The notes beneath the pieces were generated by a model. The model was not told the DNA's origin. It worked only from the letters and a program-made list of their open reading frames with translations, and made no database searches. Of a stretch of DNA of 64,000 nucleotides, positions 8,041-16,860 are shown piece after piece. This DNA is from Bacillota bacterium (GTDB lineage: Bacteria > Bacillota > Limnochordia > Limnochordales > ZCTH02-B6): NCBI GenBank assembly GCA_017577945.1, contig PKQS01000009.1, forward strand, positions 372,001 to 436,000, given 5' to 3'. How positions within the stretch are numbered: the stretch's first letter is position 1; the number at the start of each line of letters is the position of its first letter. The position numbers and the translations under genes were made by a program.

Positions 8041-8528
8041 TCCCGCCGGCGGCAGTAGTTGTCCGCTCCGCGGGACACCCGGGCCCTTTCTTCGTCGGTG
8101 AGCTCTCGCACTACCCGGGCCGGTACGCCCATCGCCAGGACGCCCGGCGGAATGGTAACCCCTTCGGGCACCAGCGCACCGGCGGCCACGACGGCGCCGC
8201 GGCCGACAGTCGAGCCGGAAAGCAGCGTGGCGCCCATGCCGATGAGCGCTTCGTCTTCGATTCTCGCGCCGTGAATGATGGCGCCGTGCCCGATGGTGAC
8301 GCGCCGCCCGATTTCCACCGGAAAGCCTTCGTCCGTGTGAATGACGGCACAGTCCTGCACGTTGCTGTCCTCGCCGATGCGAATCGGTTCGATGTCGCCT
8401 CGAAGCACCGCGCCGAACCAGACGCTGACGCCGTCGGCCAAGTGCACGTCTCCGATGACGCAGGCGCCTTCTGCGACGAACACGCGCTGGCCGACAACGG
8501 GATGTCGTCCTCCAAACGGTCGAATCAT
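7998..8528 (-). CDS. Gamma-class carbonic anhydrase family protein
   Basis: A 176-residue left-handed beta-helix (hexapeptide repeat) protein of the gamma-carbonic anhydrase/YrdA family, expected to form a trimer in the cytoplasm. The zinc histidines are in place: H64 (VIHTD), H81 and H86 (IGHGAIIHG). R43 and the NVQD motif (Q58, D59) are also present. Catalytic loops of the archaeal Cam enzyme are absent, as in most bacterial members, so true carbonic anhydrase activity is uncertain. ATG start with AGGGG upstream. It is a single gene converging on the yqhG-like gene with a 43-nt overlap. Confidence 0.9.
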   Translation of the reverse strand: MIRPFGGRHPVVGQRVFVAEGACVIGDVHLADGVSVWFGAVLRGDIEPIRIGEDSNVQDCAVIHTDEGFPVEIGRRVTIGHGAIIHGARIEDEALIGMGATLLSGSTVGRGAVVAAGALVPEGVTIPPGVLAMGVPARVVRELTDEERARVSRGADNYCRRRDQYIAEGFGQEPGA

Positions 8529-8620
8529 ACCCGAGCCCCTTTCTTGCGGACCCGGCTCTTGCCGGACGCGACGAAACTAGGCAAAGGGGTTCGGCGCGGC
8601 AGGAGGATTTCCTGTCGCCG

Positions 8621-11584
8621 TCAGACCACGAGAAAGGCCTGCATCCGCGTGCAGCGGCGGCAAGCGTCCTCCCGGCAGGCAGGACAAACCGCCAGCGGTG
8701 CGGCGGCCTCCGCCGGCAGGGCCGGACAAGTGGCGGCGCACGCCGGGCACAAGCCTGCGTCGCACACGTGGCAGCGGGCCGGCGCGCACGTGAAGCAATA
8801 CGACTTGCCGCAGCCGGCGCACGGCGCGTGGCAGCGGGAGCAGACCAACTCCCGGCACGCTTCGCACAGCCACGCGGTCTCCAAGCCCTCCCCGCACGCC
8901 TCGCACGCCCAGTCGATGAGCGAGCCCGTCAGCGGGTCGTAGTAGACGACTACTTCCCGGCTCGGCTTGGCCAGTTTGTAGCGGCATTCCACCTTCGGCG
9001 CCCAAAGAAGCGCCGCCGCGACCGGCGCCGCTTCCGCCCGCACTTCGTACTTTTTCTCCAGCTCTTCCAAACGCGCAAGGCGCTCCGCCTCGATGCGCCG
9101 CAAGCACCGTTCCGTTTCGTCGCCCGCGCCGGCCGGAGCCGACCCAAGTTCTTCCCCGTCTTCCCAGGCGCTGCCTTCCCCGGCGCTTTCCGCGACGGGG
9201 CCGTCCGTCCAGAGGGCGCGGCGCAGCCGCTCCCGCAGGCGCGCTGCCTCCGCCTTCCGCCACCGCTGCGCCGCCTCCGCCAAAGCTTCGTCGCGCAGGC
9301 CGGCGAAGTACGCTTCGATGCGCGCCCGGTCCCTCTCCAGGCGCGCCCGGGCTTCGGCCACGTGGCGCCGTCCCGCCCGCGCCGCCAAGGCACGGACGCC
9401 TTGCAACGCGCGCCGGTACAGGCGCCGCAGCTCGTAGTCGGCCGGGGCGCCGCCGCAGGACGCATGTTCCAGGTGCGCGTCGGTGAAGCGGTCCACTTCG
9501 TCCAGGAGCCGAACTTGCTCGGTCAAGGAGTCGACCGCCAGCGCCCAAAGCTCCTCCTGCGTCTCATCGAATTTGTACGCCACGGTGAACCAAACGACCA
9601 ACTGGCGCTGCAGCACCAGGCGGCGCGCCTCGCGGCAGGTCTCGCCGTTGCCGAAGCGCACTTGCCGGCGCCGGCGGTGAAAGCACCGCGCCTGCTCATG
9701 GGCTGTTGCCCCTTCTCCGAGCACGCCGGCGGCGAAGTCGGGATCAAGGGCCAAAGGATGCACGAGACACGCGACCGGAATGTCCGCGGCGCCGACCGCC
9801 CCTTCTGTCGGCGCGGGCGGAGCACTCTGGCCGAGGGTCCCTTCCTCTTCGTCCAGGCCGGGGGCGGTCGGTCGCGCGCCGATGCCCTGGCCGTCCAGCA
9901 CCGCGGCATTGCGGCGCAGTACCGCTTCCCGCCGCGCCCTCCGGGCCTCCAGCCGCCTTCCCAGGCGCTCGAAGGCGCCGGCCAGCTCGGCTTCGTCGCG
10001 GGCGGCGAGCGCCAGGTGCCCCACGGTCGCTTCGAACGCCGCGCCGTCGTCCTCGGCCGCCAAAATCCAGTCCAGCTCCCCGATGACCTGCCGGAACAGC
10101 CCGATTTTCTCCTCGAGGAGCCTGTACACGTGGGCCTCCACCGTGTCTTCCGTGTACAGGTTGACGACCGACGCCGGGCGGGTCTGGCCCAGGCGGTGAA
10201 TGCGGCCGATGCGCTGCTCCAGGCGCATCGGGTTCCAGGGCAAGTCGTAGTTGAGGACGAAACGGCAAAACTGCCAGTTCTGCCCTTCCCCGCCCGCCTC
10301 CGTGCTGATAAGGACGCCGCCGCGTGCCTGAAAGCCGTCCAGCGCGGCCCGCCGCTCCGCATCGCTCATGCCGCCGTGAAACAGCGTGACGGGGACGCCG
10401 CGGGACTGCAGCGCCTCGCCCAGCAACTGCTGGGTGGCGCGGAACTCGGTGAAAACGATCGCCGGTTCGCGCCAATCGCTCAGCAGGCGCAGCGCCTGCT
10501 CCAGCTTGGCGGTGCGACCTTCCAGGCTCGCCGCGCGCTGGGCCAGCGCGGCCGCCTCTAGGCGAAGCTCCGCCGCCCAGTCCTCGGAGTTGGCGAACAG
10601 CGCCAGCGTGCGGGCGGCGGCTCGCGGGCTGCTGCACAGCTCCCGCAGCAGGACGATGAGCGGCAGCGCTTCACCTCTCGGCTTTCTTGCGTAGGCCCGG
10701 CGGGCGAAGGCCAGCACGTCGCGATAAAAGGCTTTTTCGGGCTCGCTCAGGCGGACGGGCGCGGCCTGGACGCGGCGCGGAGGCAGTTCCAGGCCGCAGT
10801 CGCGCCGCGTCGTGCGAATCATGACATCGGCTACGTGATCGCGCAGCTGCTCCACGTCCTTGGCCCGGCGCCTCTCGGCCATAAAGCGCTGGCGAAAAGT
10901 CGTATACGTCTGCAGCAGGCCGGGCTTGAGCAGCGTCACCAAGTTGTACAGTTCTTCCAGGTCGTTCTGAATGGGCGTAGCCGTCAGCAGCAGCAAATAC
11001 TTTTTGCGCAGGCCGTCGACGAAGCGCCAAGCGGCCGTGCGCCGGTTCTTGAGCCGATGAGCCTCATCGACAATGACGACGTCCCAAGCTGAGGCTTGCA
11101 GGCGCGCGGCGCGTTCCGGGCGTTTTGCCCAATCCAGCGAGGCGATGACGCACCGGTCGCCGGCGGATTCGTCGCCGGCCCCCTCCAGCCGCGCCACGCG
11201 CGCCGCAATGCCGAACTTCTCCGCGAGCTCTTCACGCCATTGCTCGAGCAGCGGCGCCGGAGCCAGGATGAGCGCGCTGCGGGCCAGCCCGCGGATGAGC
11301 AACTCTTTCAGCACGAGGCCGGCTTCGATAGTTTTACCAAGACCGACCTCGTCGGCCAGCAAAGCGCGCCCGCGCATCTGCCGCAGTACCGTCAGCGCGG
11401 CAGCCCGCTGGTGCGGAAAAGGCGTCACCGCGATCTCCTCCAGCGCCAGCAGCCGGTCGAAACCCCGGGCCAGCCGCCGGCGCCGGGCGCGCAGGCGCCG
11501 GCTCACGTCCCGCCATGGCGTGAACCGGCGTGCCGCCAACGCTGTGAGCACTAGCTCGCTTTCGCCGCCAAGCGACACGTCCAT
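8621..11584 (-). CDS. SNF2 ATPase fused to YqhG-like region and Cys-rich tail
   Basis: A 987-residue protein. The SNF2 core spans about 55-500: motif I DEVGLGKT (78-85), DEAH (173-176), TATPIQND (201-208), STEAGGEGQNWQF (427-439) and QRIGRIHRLGQ (457-467). After a linker (about 545-600), VVWFTVAYKFDETQEELW (663-680) and YEVRAEAAPVAAALLWAP (846-863) resemble the YqhG-like protein at 7207-8040, so this looks like a fusion of that two-gene module. Residues 894-978 hold nine CxxC pairs plus C953, likely several zinc knuckles. ATG start with GGGAGGGAG upstream. Function unknown; RapA-like RNA polymerase recycling or DNA remodelling are guesses. Confidence 0.82.
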   Translation of the reverse strand: MDVSLGGESELVLTALAARRFTPWRDVSRRLRARRRRLARGFDRLLALEEIAVTPFPHQRAAALTVLRQMRGRALLADEVGLGKTIEAGLVLKELLIRGLARSALILAPAPLLEQWREELAEKFGIAARVARLEGAGDESAGDRCVIASLDWAKRPERAARLQASAWDVVIVDEAHRLKNRRTAAWRFVDGLRKKYLLLLTATPIQNDLEELYNLVTLLKPGLLQTYTTFRQRFMAERRRAKDVEQLRDHVADVMIRTTRRDCGLELPPRRVQAAPVRLSEPEKAFYRDVLAFARRAYARKPRGEALPLIVLLRELCSSPRAAARTLALFANSEDWAAELRLEAAALAQRAASLEGRTAKLEQALRLLSDWREPAIVFTEFRATQQLLGEALQSRGVPVTLFHGGMSDAERRAALDGFQARGGVLISTEAGGEGQNWQFCRFVLNYDLPWNPMRLEQRIGRIHRLGQTRPASVVNLYTEDTVEAHVYRLLEEKIGLFRQVIGELDWILAAEDDGAAFEATVGHLALAARDEAELAGAFERLGRRLEARRARREAVLRRNAAVLDGQGIGARPTAPGLDEEEGTLGQSAPPAPTEGAVGAADIPVACLVHPLALDPDFAAGVLGEGATAHEQARCFHRRRRQVRFGNGETCREARRLVLQRQLVVWFTVAYKFDETQEELWALAVDSLTEQVRLLDEVDRFTDAHLEHASCGGAPADYELRRLYRRALQGVRALAARAGRRHVAEARARLERDRARIEAYFAGLRDEALAEAAQRWRKAEAARLRERLRRALWTDGPVAESAGEGSAWEDGEELGSAPAGAGDETERCLRRIEAERLARLEELEKKYEVRAEAAPVAAALLWAPKVECRYKLAKPSREVVVYYDPLTGSLIDWACEACGEGLETAWLCEACRELVCSRCHAPCAGCGKSYCFTCAPARCHVCDAGLCPACAATCPALPAEAAAPLAVCPACREDACRRCTRMQAFLVV

Positions 11585-11596
11585 GGCCGCTCCCTC

Positions 11597-11615
11597 CCGG
11601 GCATAGCATGCCCGG
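11597..11615 (-). other. Short hairpin before SNF2 fusion gene
   Basis: A perfect 8-bp stem CCGGGCAT/ATGCCCGG with a 3-base loop lies between the spoIIP stop and the ribosome site of the downstream SNF2 gene. There is no T-tract; it may be an attenuator or processing site. Confidence 0.35.
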
Positions 11616-11642
11616 ACCGTACGGCGGACGAGCGGAGTTTCT

Positions 11643-12476
11643 TCAGCGGAACAGCTCCGCGACGACGTGGGCGAACAAGCGCGCCGCTTCGTTGGCTTCC
11701 TCCACCGTGTTGTAGCGGTAGTCGCCGATGAACACCTGCACGGCGTTTGGATGCAGCCGGCCGTTGTAGTCGGCGCGCTGGATGCGGATGCCCCGCGACA
11801 AGCCCGGATACAGCTGGTCCATCTTGGCTTTCAGCAGCTCGGCGAATTCGGCGTTCTCCCGCGCGTACGGATTGTTCTGATCGCCCACCACCAGCAGGAT
11901 GCGGGCCACCGGCCGTCCGTTGATTTGCACCGTCGTAAAGTCCTTGCCGACGTCGCTCTCGATGGCGTCGCGGTGAATGTCGAAGACGGCGCTCACGTTG
12001 GGCTCCTGGTGCAGCAGCGAGCTGACGGCTTGCGCGGCGTTGACGAACGCATCGGCCCAGTTGGGATGATCGTGGACCGCGGTGTGGTGGATGACGTTGA
12101 TGCCCGCGTCGTCCAGCCAGGCGGCCAGCGTGCGTCCCACGTCCACCACGTGGCCTTGCCGCCCTCCGGCCGCGTGGGTGGGAGACGGGTTGAAGTTTTC
12201 CGTGGCGTGCGTATGATAGATGAGCACGGTAGGCGCCGGTCGCTCCGCCTGCGGCGGCGCCGCAGCCGGAAGCGGCGCGGGCTGGCTGAAGCTCAGCGGC
12301 GGCGCGGCCGGCGTTTGGACCGGCTCGCTGGGCGTCCCGGGCATAAAACCGAGCAAGCGAGCTCCGGCGACGGCGACGGCAACCAACGCAACGAGAATAA
12401 ACAACAGTCCCGGCCCGTCCGATTCCGATTGCGCGCGCATGCGGCTCAGCGTCGATCGTCTCCAGCGCGGCGGCAT
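11643..12476 (-). CDS. spoIIP: Stage II sporulation protein P (SpoIIP)
   Basis: A 277-residue membrane-anchored peptidoglycan amidase/endopeptidase, which in Bacillus works with SpoIID and SpoIIM in septal thinning and engulfment. A single transmembrane helix lies near residues 25-45, followed by a Pro/Ala-rich linker and the SpoIIP domain with VLIYHTHATENF, FDIHRDA and LLVVGDQNNPYARENAEF. The metal-binding HTH..E and later DIH motifs fit an Amidase_3-like zinc fold. The ATG at 12476 has AAAGGGGAG 6 nt upstream. gpr, its usual neighbour, is not here. Confidence 0.92.
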   Translation of the reverse strand: MPPRWRRSTLSRMRAQSESDGPGLLFILVALVAVAVAGARLLGFMPGTPSEPVQTPAAPPLSFSQPAPLPAAAPPQAERPAPTVLIYHTHATENFNPSPTHAAGGRQGHVVDVGRTLAAWLDDAGINVIHHTAVHDHPNWADAFVNAAQAVSSLLHQEPNVSAVFDIHRDAIESDVGKDFTTVQINGRPVARILLVVGDQNNPYARENAEFAELLKAKMDQLYPGLSRGIRIQRADYNGRLHPNAVQVFIGDYRYNTVEEANEAARLFAHVVAELFR

Positions 12477-12572
12477 GGCCATCTCCCCTTTCGGGAGCAC
12501 ATATATGCCCGCGGGACGAGGCGTATGCCGGCCAGTCCGGAAACGAGCCGCTCCGGTCCGCCGCGCGCCGTC

Positions 12573-12926
12573 TTACTCGGGCCAGGAGCACACTTCGAGG
12601 CGGTTGCCATCGAGATCGGCGAAGCCGAACCAGCGCACGGTGCCGTCGGACTGGATTTCCTCGTCGACCTCCACTCCGGCGTCCCGTAGGCGCCGGCGCG
12701 CCTCCTCGATGTCAGCCGCGTAGAAATTGAAGGGCGGTTCCTCGGCGGGGACGAATTCGTCGGCGGCTTCCAGCAGTGTCAGCGGCGTCTCGCCCAGGCC
12801 CAAGCAGGCGAGGCCGGGCTGTCGCCACTTCAGCGCCAGGCCGAGCTTCTCCGTGTACCAAGCTACGGCGTCGTCCAGGTTACGAACCCGCAGGAAGACC
12901 GTGTCAATACGGCGAAACATTCGCAT
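12573..12926 (-). CDS. Glyoxalase/bleomycin-resistance (VOC) family protein
   Basis: A small cytoplasmic VOC-fold protein of about 117 residues. The two beta-alpha-beta modules are visible: FRRIDTVFLRVRNLDDAVAW at the start with YTEKLGLALKW, and VRWFGFADLDGNRLEVCSW at the end, with NFYAADIEEARRRLRDAGV between. The substrate cannot be deduced. The ribosome site is weak; ATG at 12926 or 12920 both give the family N-terminus. It stands alone between spoIIP and a strong terminator. Confidence 0.8.
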   Translation of the reverse strand: MRMFRRIDTVFLRVRNLDDAVAWYTEKLGLALKWRQPGLACLGLGETPLTLLEAADEFVPAEEPPFNFYAADIEEARRRLRDAGVEVDEEIQSDGTVRWFGFADLDGNRLEVCSWPE

Positions 12927-13016
12927 CCATCCCGTTTTGCTGAAAACATGCGCGAGAATTCGCCCCGGCGGGTGGAAGTCCTGCGGAACGGCGGCTGACC
13001 ACACCTGCCGGCGGGC

Positions 13017-13050
13017 AAAAAAAGAAGGGCCTCAGGCGCGCCTGAAGCCC
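13017..13050 (-). terminator. Rho-independent terminator after UPF0182 gene
   Basis: On the minus strand a stem of about 12 bp (GGGCTTCAGGCG with CGCCTGAGGCCC, one mismatch) is followed by TTCTTTTTTT. It lies 70 bases after the UPF0182 stop and insulates the VOC gene. Confidence 0.9.
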
Positions 13051-13067
13051 AGTGTTCGCCAATGGCT

Positions 13068-13097
13068 ATGCCGCCCCGCATAACGATGCCGCCCCGC
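13068..13097. repeat. Two direct copies of a 12-bp motif
   Basis: ATGCCGCCCCGC occurs at 13068-13079 and again at 13086-13097, an 18-bp period, between the UPF0182 stop and its terminator. No function is apparent. Confidence 0.5.
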
Positions 13098-13119
13098 GCT
13101 CGAGGGTGTTCGTCTCTCG

Positions 13120-15909
13120 CTAGGGGCTGTCGTGGCCGGCCGCTTCCGCCAGGCGCCTGAGCACGGCTTCCAAGGCGTCGAGGGACGAGCCGAAGCCGGC
13201 CCAGTCGCCCGCCCTCAGCCGCTCCTGCGCCTGGCCGTACAGGGCCAGCGCCTCGGTCGCCAGCGCCGCCACGGCGTCAGTCCGTTCGTTCGCCCGCAGA
13301 ACGCCGCCGGGCTCGCGCTCGGGCAAGGCCTCCACGCTGCGCGGTCCCTCCGGCGCCGCCTCGGCCAAGCCGTCTGCCGGCGCGACCGCCGCGCCGCCGG
13401 TGAGAACGGATCGCAGCGCCTCTTCCAGCGTGGGCTGCATCGACAAGTTGTCGCCGAAAGCCGCGATGACCCGCACCAGCTCCGGCAAGTCGCTGGTTTC
13501 CGCTTGCAGGTAAATGGGCTTGAGGTACAACAAGCTGCGGCCGATGGGCAGCACCAGCATGTTGCCGCGAATGACGCTTGAGCCTCGCTGCGCCCACAAG
13601 GTGAGCAGCTGCGCGATGTCCGGGTGCTGGTCGATGCGGGCCTCAATCTGCATGGGCCCGTACACCAGCTCGTCTTTCGGGAATCGGTAGGTCAGCAGCC
13701 GCCCGTAATTGTCGCCGTCCATGCGCGCCGCCATCCAGGCGATCATGTTGTTGCGCTCCGACGGCGTGAAGGGCATCATCAGCACCATCTCGGGCTCTGG
13801 TTCGTCCGGCAGGTGCACGATGACGTAGTAGGGCTCCATAACTTCCTCTCGGGTCCGGGTCGTCTCGCTGGTCGAGAACACCTCTCGGGCGAAGCGCCAC
13901 ACGTCTTCGCGGTTGTAGAACAGGGTCGGGTTGCGCATGTGGTACAGGCCGTAGATTTCAGCCTGCAGCCGGAACAAGTCTTGCGGATACCGCACGTGAG
14001 CCCGCAGGGCGGCCGGCATTTCGTCCGCTGGGCGAAAGAGGTTGGGAAACGCCGCCGCGTACGCTTGAATGACGGGGTCGGTGTCGTCGAAGATGTAGAA
14101 GTCGACGGTGCCGTGGTACGCGTCGACGACGGCTTTCACGGCGTTGCGCACGTAGTTGGCGTTCCATTCGGGGTGCGGCAGCGCGTACGGAAACGCGTTG
14201 GAGGTGGTATAGGCGTCGATAATCCAGAAAATGCGGCCGTCTGCCACGACGGGATACGGGTCGCGATCAAAGCGCAAAAACGGCGCGAGGCGCGCCACCC
14301 GCTCGCGCACATTGCGGTGGAACAAAATCCGCGTCTCCGGGCCGATTTGGTCCGAGAACAGCAAGTTGATGGTGCCCATGCGCAGCGCGAACGCGGCTCG
14401 CCGCCACAGCGACCCCATCGGGACGCCGCCTTTCCCCGCGTACGTCGTCCGCACGTTGTCGTCGCCCGACGGGTAGCTGAACTCGAAGTCGGGCGTGCGG
14501 GTTCGGACGACGACGTAGTGATTTGTCAGCTCGCCGAAGTAGATCTCCGGGCGCTCGACCGTGATGTCCACGTTGCGCGGGCGCGGCGGAATGTCAGCCA
14601 GATAGAAGCGGGGCTGCCCCTGCGGCGTCGCCTCGCGCACGGGGCTCATGACCAAACCGTAGCCGTGCGTGTACTGCAAGTGCTGGTTGACCCAGGTAGG
14701 ATTCGGGATTTGCGACAGGTCCAGCTCCCGCGCCGCGAGCATCACTTGCCGCAGCTGGCCGTTGACGACGTAGCGATCCACGTCGACGTCGGGAAACGTG
14801 TAATAGAACCGGATGGACTGCAGCTGCTCGTACGTCCGCTTCAGCGGCCGCCAGTCCCACAGGCGCGCGTTGTCCAGCACCGCCGCGTGGGCCGGCAAGT
14901 CTTCCCACGTCAGGTCGTTGACGACCTCAAAGTCGATTTCCTCCACGTCGTCGACTCCGTAGGCGAGCCGCGTGAACCGCAGGTGATGCTGGATGAACCG
15001 TTCCTCCCGCTGCAGCTCATTCGGCTCCACGACGAACCGCTGCAAGAGCGCGGGATAGACGCCGCCCAGCAACACCGCCGCGCCGAGCCAGGCCGCGCCG
15101 AGGCTCGCCAGCAGCTTCGGGCGCGGGCGGAACACGTGGTAGACCAGCGCCGCCGCGCCCGCCAGAGCGAGCACGAAGAGCACCCGCAACGCGACGGCCC
15201 GGGCGTGCCAGTCGGTATAGGACGCCCCGTAGAAGACCGGACTGTGGTCGGAATACAGCAAGGCATACAAACTTAGCCGATGCCCTGCCGCCACCAGCAA
15301 GGCGAAAGCCGCGGCGAGAAACAGCACGTGCCGCCGGGGCCCACCCTCGACCCGCGGGGAACGCCACTCCACGACGCGAGCCGCCACGTAGACCCCGAGA
15401 ACGAGCACCGCGGCCATAACGACGAGGCTCAGCGCCGCGGAGTGCAGCAGCCGCCAAAGCGGCAAGCGGAACACGTAAAAGCCGACGTCCTTGCCGAAAA
15501 GGGGATCCGCGACGCCGAACGAAGGCCCGTACACGAAACGCACGGCTTCGTCCCAGTGCTCGGCGATAGTCCCGGACAACGGCAGCGCGAGGAGCGCGCT
15601 GGCGACAAGGAAGGCACGGCGCACGTTGGGCCAGCGCAAAAGCCGCGGCACGCCGTCGGCGAAGCGCTGCACCGCCTTGAAGATGGCCGGCTGGGTCAGC
15701 CGCAGGTTGCCGTACAAGAACAGCCAAGCGCTGACGAACGCCAGGAGCCGCAAGCCCCACCGCCAACCTTGCAGGCGCCAAAACACCCCGGGCTGCCCGA
15801 GTTCGACGAACCACCAGTACTCCGTCAGCACCCGCGCCAACAAGACGAGAGCCGCCGCCAGCAGCAAAGCGACCAGCAGCCACGCGGCTTTGCGCATCAC
15901 CTTCGCCAT
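13120..15909 (-). CDS. UPF0182 family integral membrane protein
   Basis: A 929-residue protein. The first 300 residues hold about seven hydrophobic helices, the first near residues 7-30; the rest is a large, probably extracytoplasmic, domain with YTHGYGLVMSPVREATPQGQP and PEIYFGELTNHYVVVRT, which are hallmark UPF0182 segments. The family occurs in actinobacteria, cyanobacteria and some clostridia and has no established function. ATG at 15909 has GGTGAG upstream; a GTG at 15942, directly after the hslO stop, is an alternative. It follows hslO and ftsK on the same strand and ends at a strong terminator. Confidence 0.88.
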   Translation of the reverse strand: MAKVMRKAAWLLVALLLAAALVLLARVLTEYWWFVELGQPGVFWRLQGWRWGLRLLAFVSAWLFLYGNLRLTQPAIFKAVQRFADGVPRLLRWPNVRRAFLVASALLALPLSGTIAEHWDEAVRFVYGPSFGVADPLFGKDVGFYVFRLPLWRLLHSAALSLVVMAAVLVLGVYVAARVVEWRSPRVEGGPRRHVLFLAAAFALLVAAGHRLSLYALLYSDHSPVFYGASYTDWHARAVALRVLFVLALAGAAALVYHVFRPRPKLLASLGAAWLGAAVLLGGVYPALLQRFVVEPNELQREERFIQHHLRFTRLAYGVDDVEEIDFEVVNDLTWEDLPAHAAVLDNARLWDWRPLKRTYEQLQSIRFYYTFPDVDVDRYVVNGQLRQVMLAARELDLSQIPNPTWVNQHLQYTHGYGLVMSPVREATPQGQPRFYLADIPPRPRNVDITVERPEIYFGELTNHYVVVRTRTPDFEFSYPSGDDNVRTTYAGKGGVPMGSLWRRAAFALRMGTINLLFSDQIGPETRILFHRNVRERVARLAPFLRFDRDPYPVVADGRIFWIIDAYTTSNAFPYALPHPEWNANYVRNAVKAVVDAYHGTVDFYIFDDTDPVIQAYAAAFPNLFRPADEMPAALRAHVRYPQDLFRLQAEIYGLYHMRNPTLFYNREDVWRFAREVFSTSETTRTREEVMEPYYVIVHLPDEPEPEMVLMMPFTPSERNNMIAWMAARMDGDNYGRLLTYRFPKDELVYGPMQIEARIDQHPDIAQLLTLWAQRGSSVIRGNMLVLPIGRSLLYLKPIYLQAETSDLPELVRVIAAFGDNLSMQPTLEEALRSVLTGGAAVAPADGLAEAAPEGPRSVEALPEREPGGVLRANERTDAVAALATEALALYGQAQERLRAGDWAGFGSSLDALEAVLRRLAEAAGHDSP

Positions 15910-15942
15910 CGGATGCTCACCCGCTTCCCGGACGGCTCGCAC

Positions 15943-16860
15943 CTAGTCGCCTTGCCGCGCAGCTTCGGCTGCCAGCGCCTCCAGCTGCTCGCGGCTGAAA
16001 TGGTACTTGGCGGAGCAAAAATGACAGACCAGTTCGGCTTCGCCGTCTTCGCGCAGCATATCTTCCAGCTCGTCCTTGCCCAGCGCGATGAGCGCCTGCT
16101 CGAACCGGCTGCGCGAGCAGCGGCACGCAAAGCGAACCGCACGTTCCTCCAGCACTTGCACGTCGAGGCCGCCGGCGGCCATGCGGATGAGACCTTCGGC
16201 CGAGACGCCCCGATCCACCGACGTGGAGACGGCGGGCAGGCGCGCCGCCACCTTTTCCAGGTGTTCGGCCACCTTGTCGTCGGCGCCAGGCAACAGCTGG
16301 ACGATAAGGCCGCCGGCGGCCCGCACCGTATTGTCGGTCTCCACCAGCACGCCCACCGCCACCAGCGACGGCAGCTGCTCCGAGCGCAGGAAGTAATAGG
16401 CGAAGTCCTCGCCGATCTCGCCGCTGACCAGGGGCACGTAGCCCCGGTACGGCTCCTTGAGGCCGAAGTCGCGCGTCACGTACAAATACCCCTTGCCTAC
16501 CGCTCGCCCTACGTCCAGCTTGCCGGCCGGCGTGGAGGGGAGGTGCACGTGCGGATTGGCCACGTAGCCGCGGACGCGCCCTTCCGCGTCAGCGTTGGCC
16601 TTGATGTAGCCCAGCGGCCCGTCGCCTACGACGTCGACGAACACTTGCTGCGGCGGCTTCAGCTGCACGCCCAAAAGCGCCGTGACGGTCAACACGCGCC
16701 CAAGCGCCGCCGCGGCGACCGGGTACAAGCCGTGCCGCAGCTGCGCTTCCGCCACCGTGTCGGTGGTCACGGCCGCCAGCGCTCGCACGGTGCCGCCGGC
16801 CAGCAGGGCGTGCACGATATGGTCACCGCGCCGGTTCGCGCGGTCTTGCTCCGTCGTCAA
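15943..16860 (-). CDS. hslO: Redox-regulated chaperone Hsp33
   Basis: A 305-residue holdase chaperone activated by oxidation in the cytoplasm. The zinc/redox switch cysteines are all present: C246 and C248 (ACRC), C279 and C282 (CHFC). The N-terminal domain has [15 protein letters not shown] and [17 protein letters not shown], diagnostic of the family. The TTG start has GAGGTGA upstream and overlaps the end of ftsK by 38 nt, so the pair is probably co-transcribed. The UPF0182 frame begins right at its stop. Confidence 0.96.
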   Translation of the reverse strand: MTTEQDRANRRGDHIVHALLAGGTVRALAAVTTDTVAEAQLRHGLYPVAAAALGRVLTVTALLGVQLKPPQQVFVDVVGDGPLGYIKANADAEGRVRGYVANPHVHLPSTPAGKLDVGRAVGKGYLYVTRDFGLKEPYRGYVPLVSGEIGEDFAYYFLRSEQLPSLVAVGVLVETDNTVRAAGGLIVQLLPGADDKVAEHLEKVAARLPAVSTSVDRGVSAEGLIRMAAGGLDVQVLEERAVRFACRCSRSRFEQALIALGKDELEDMLREDGEAELVCHFCSAKYHFSREQLEALAAEAARQGD

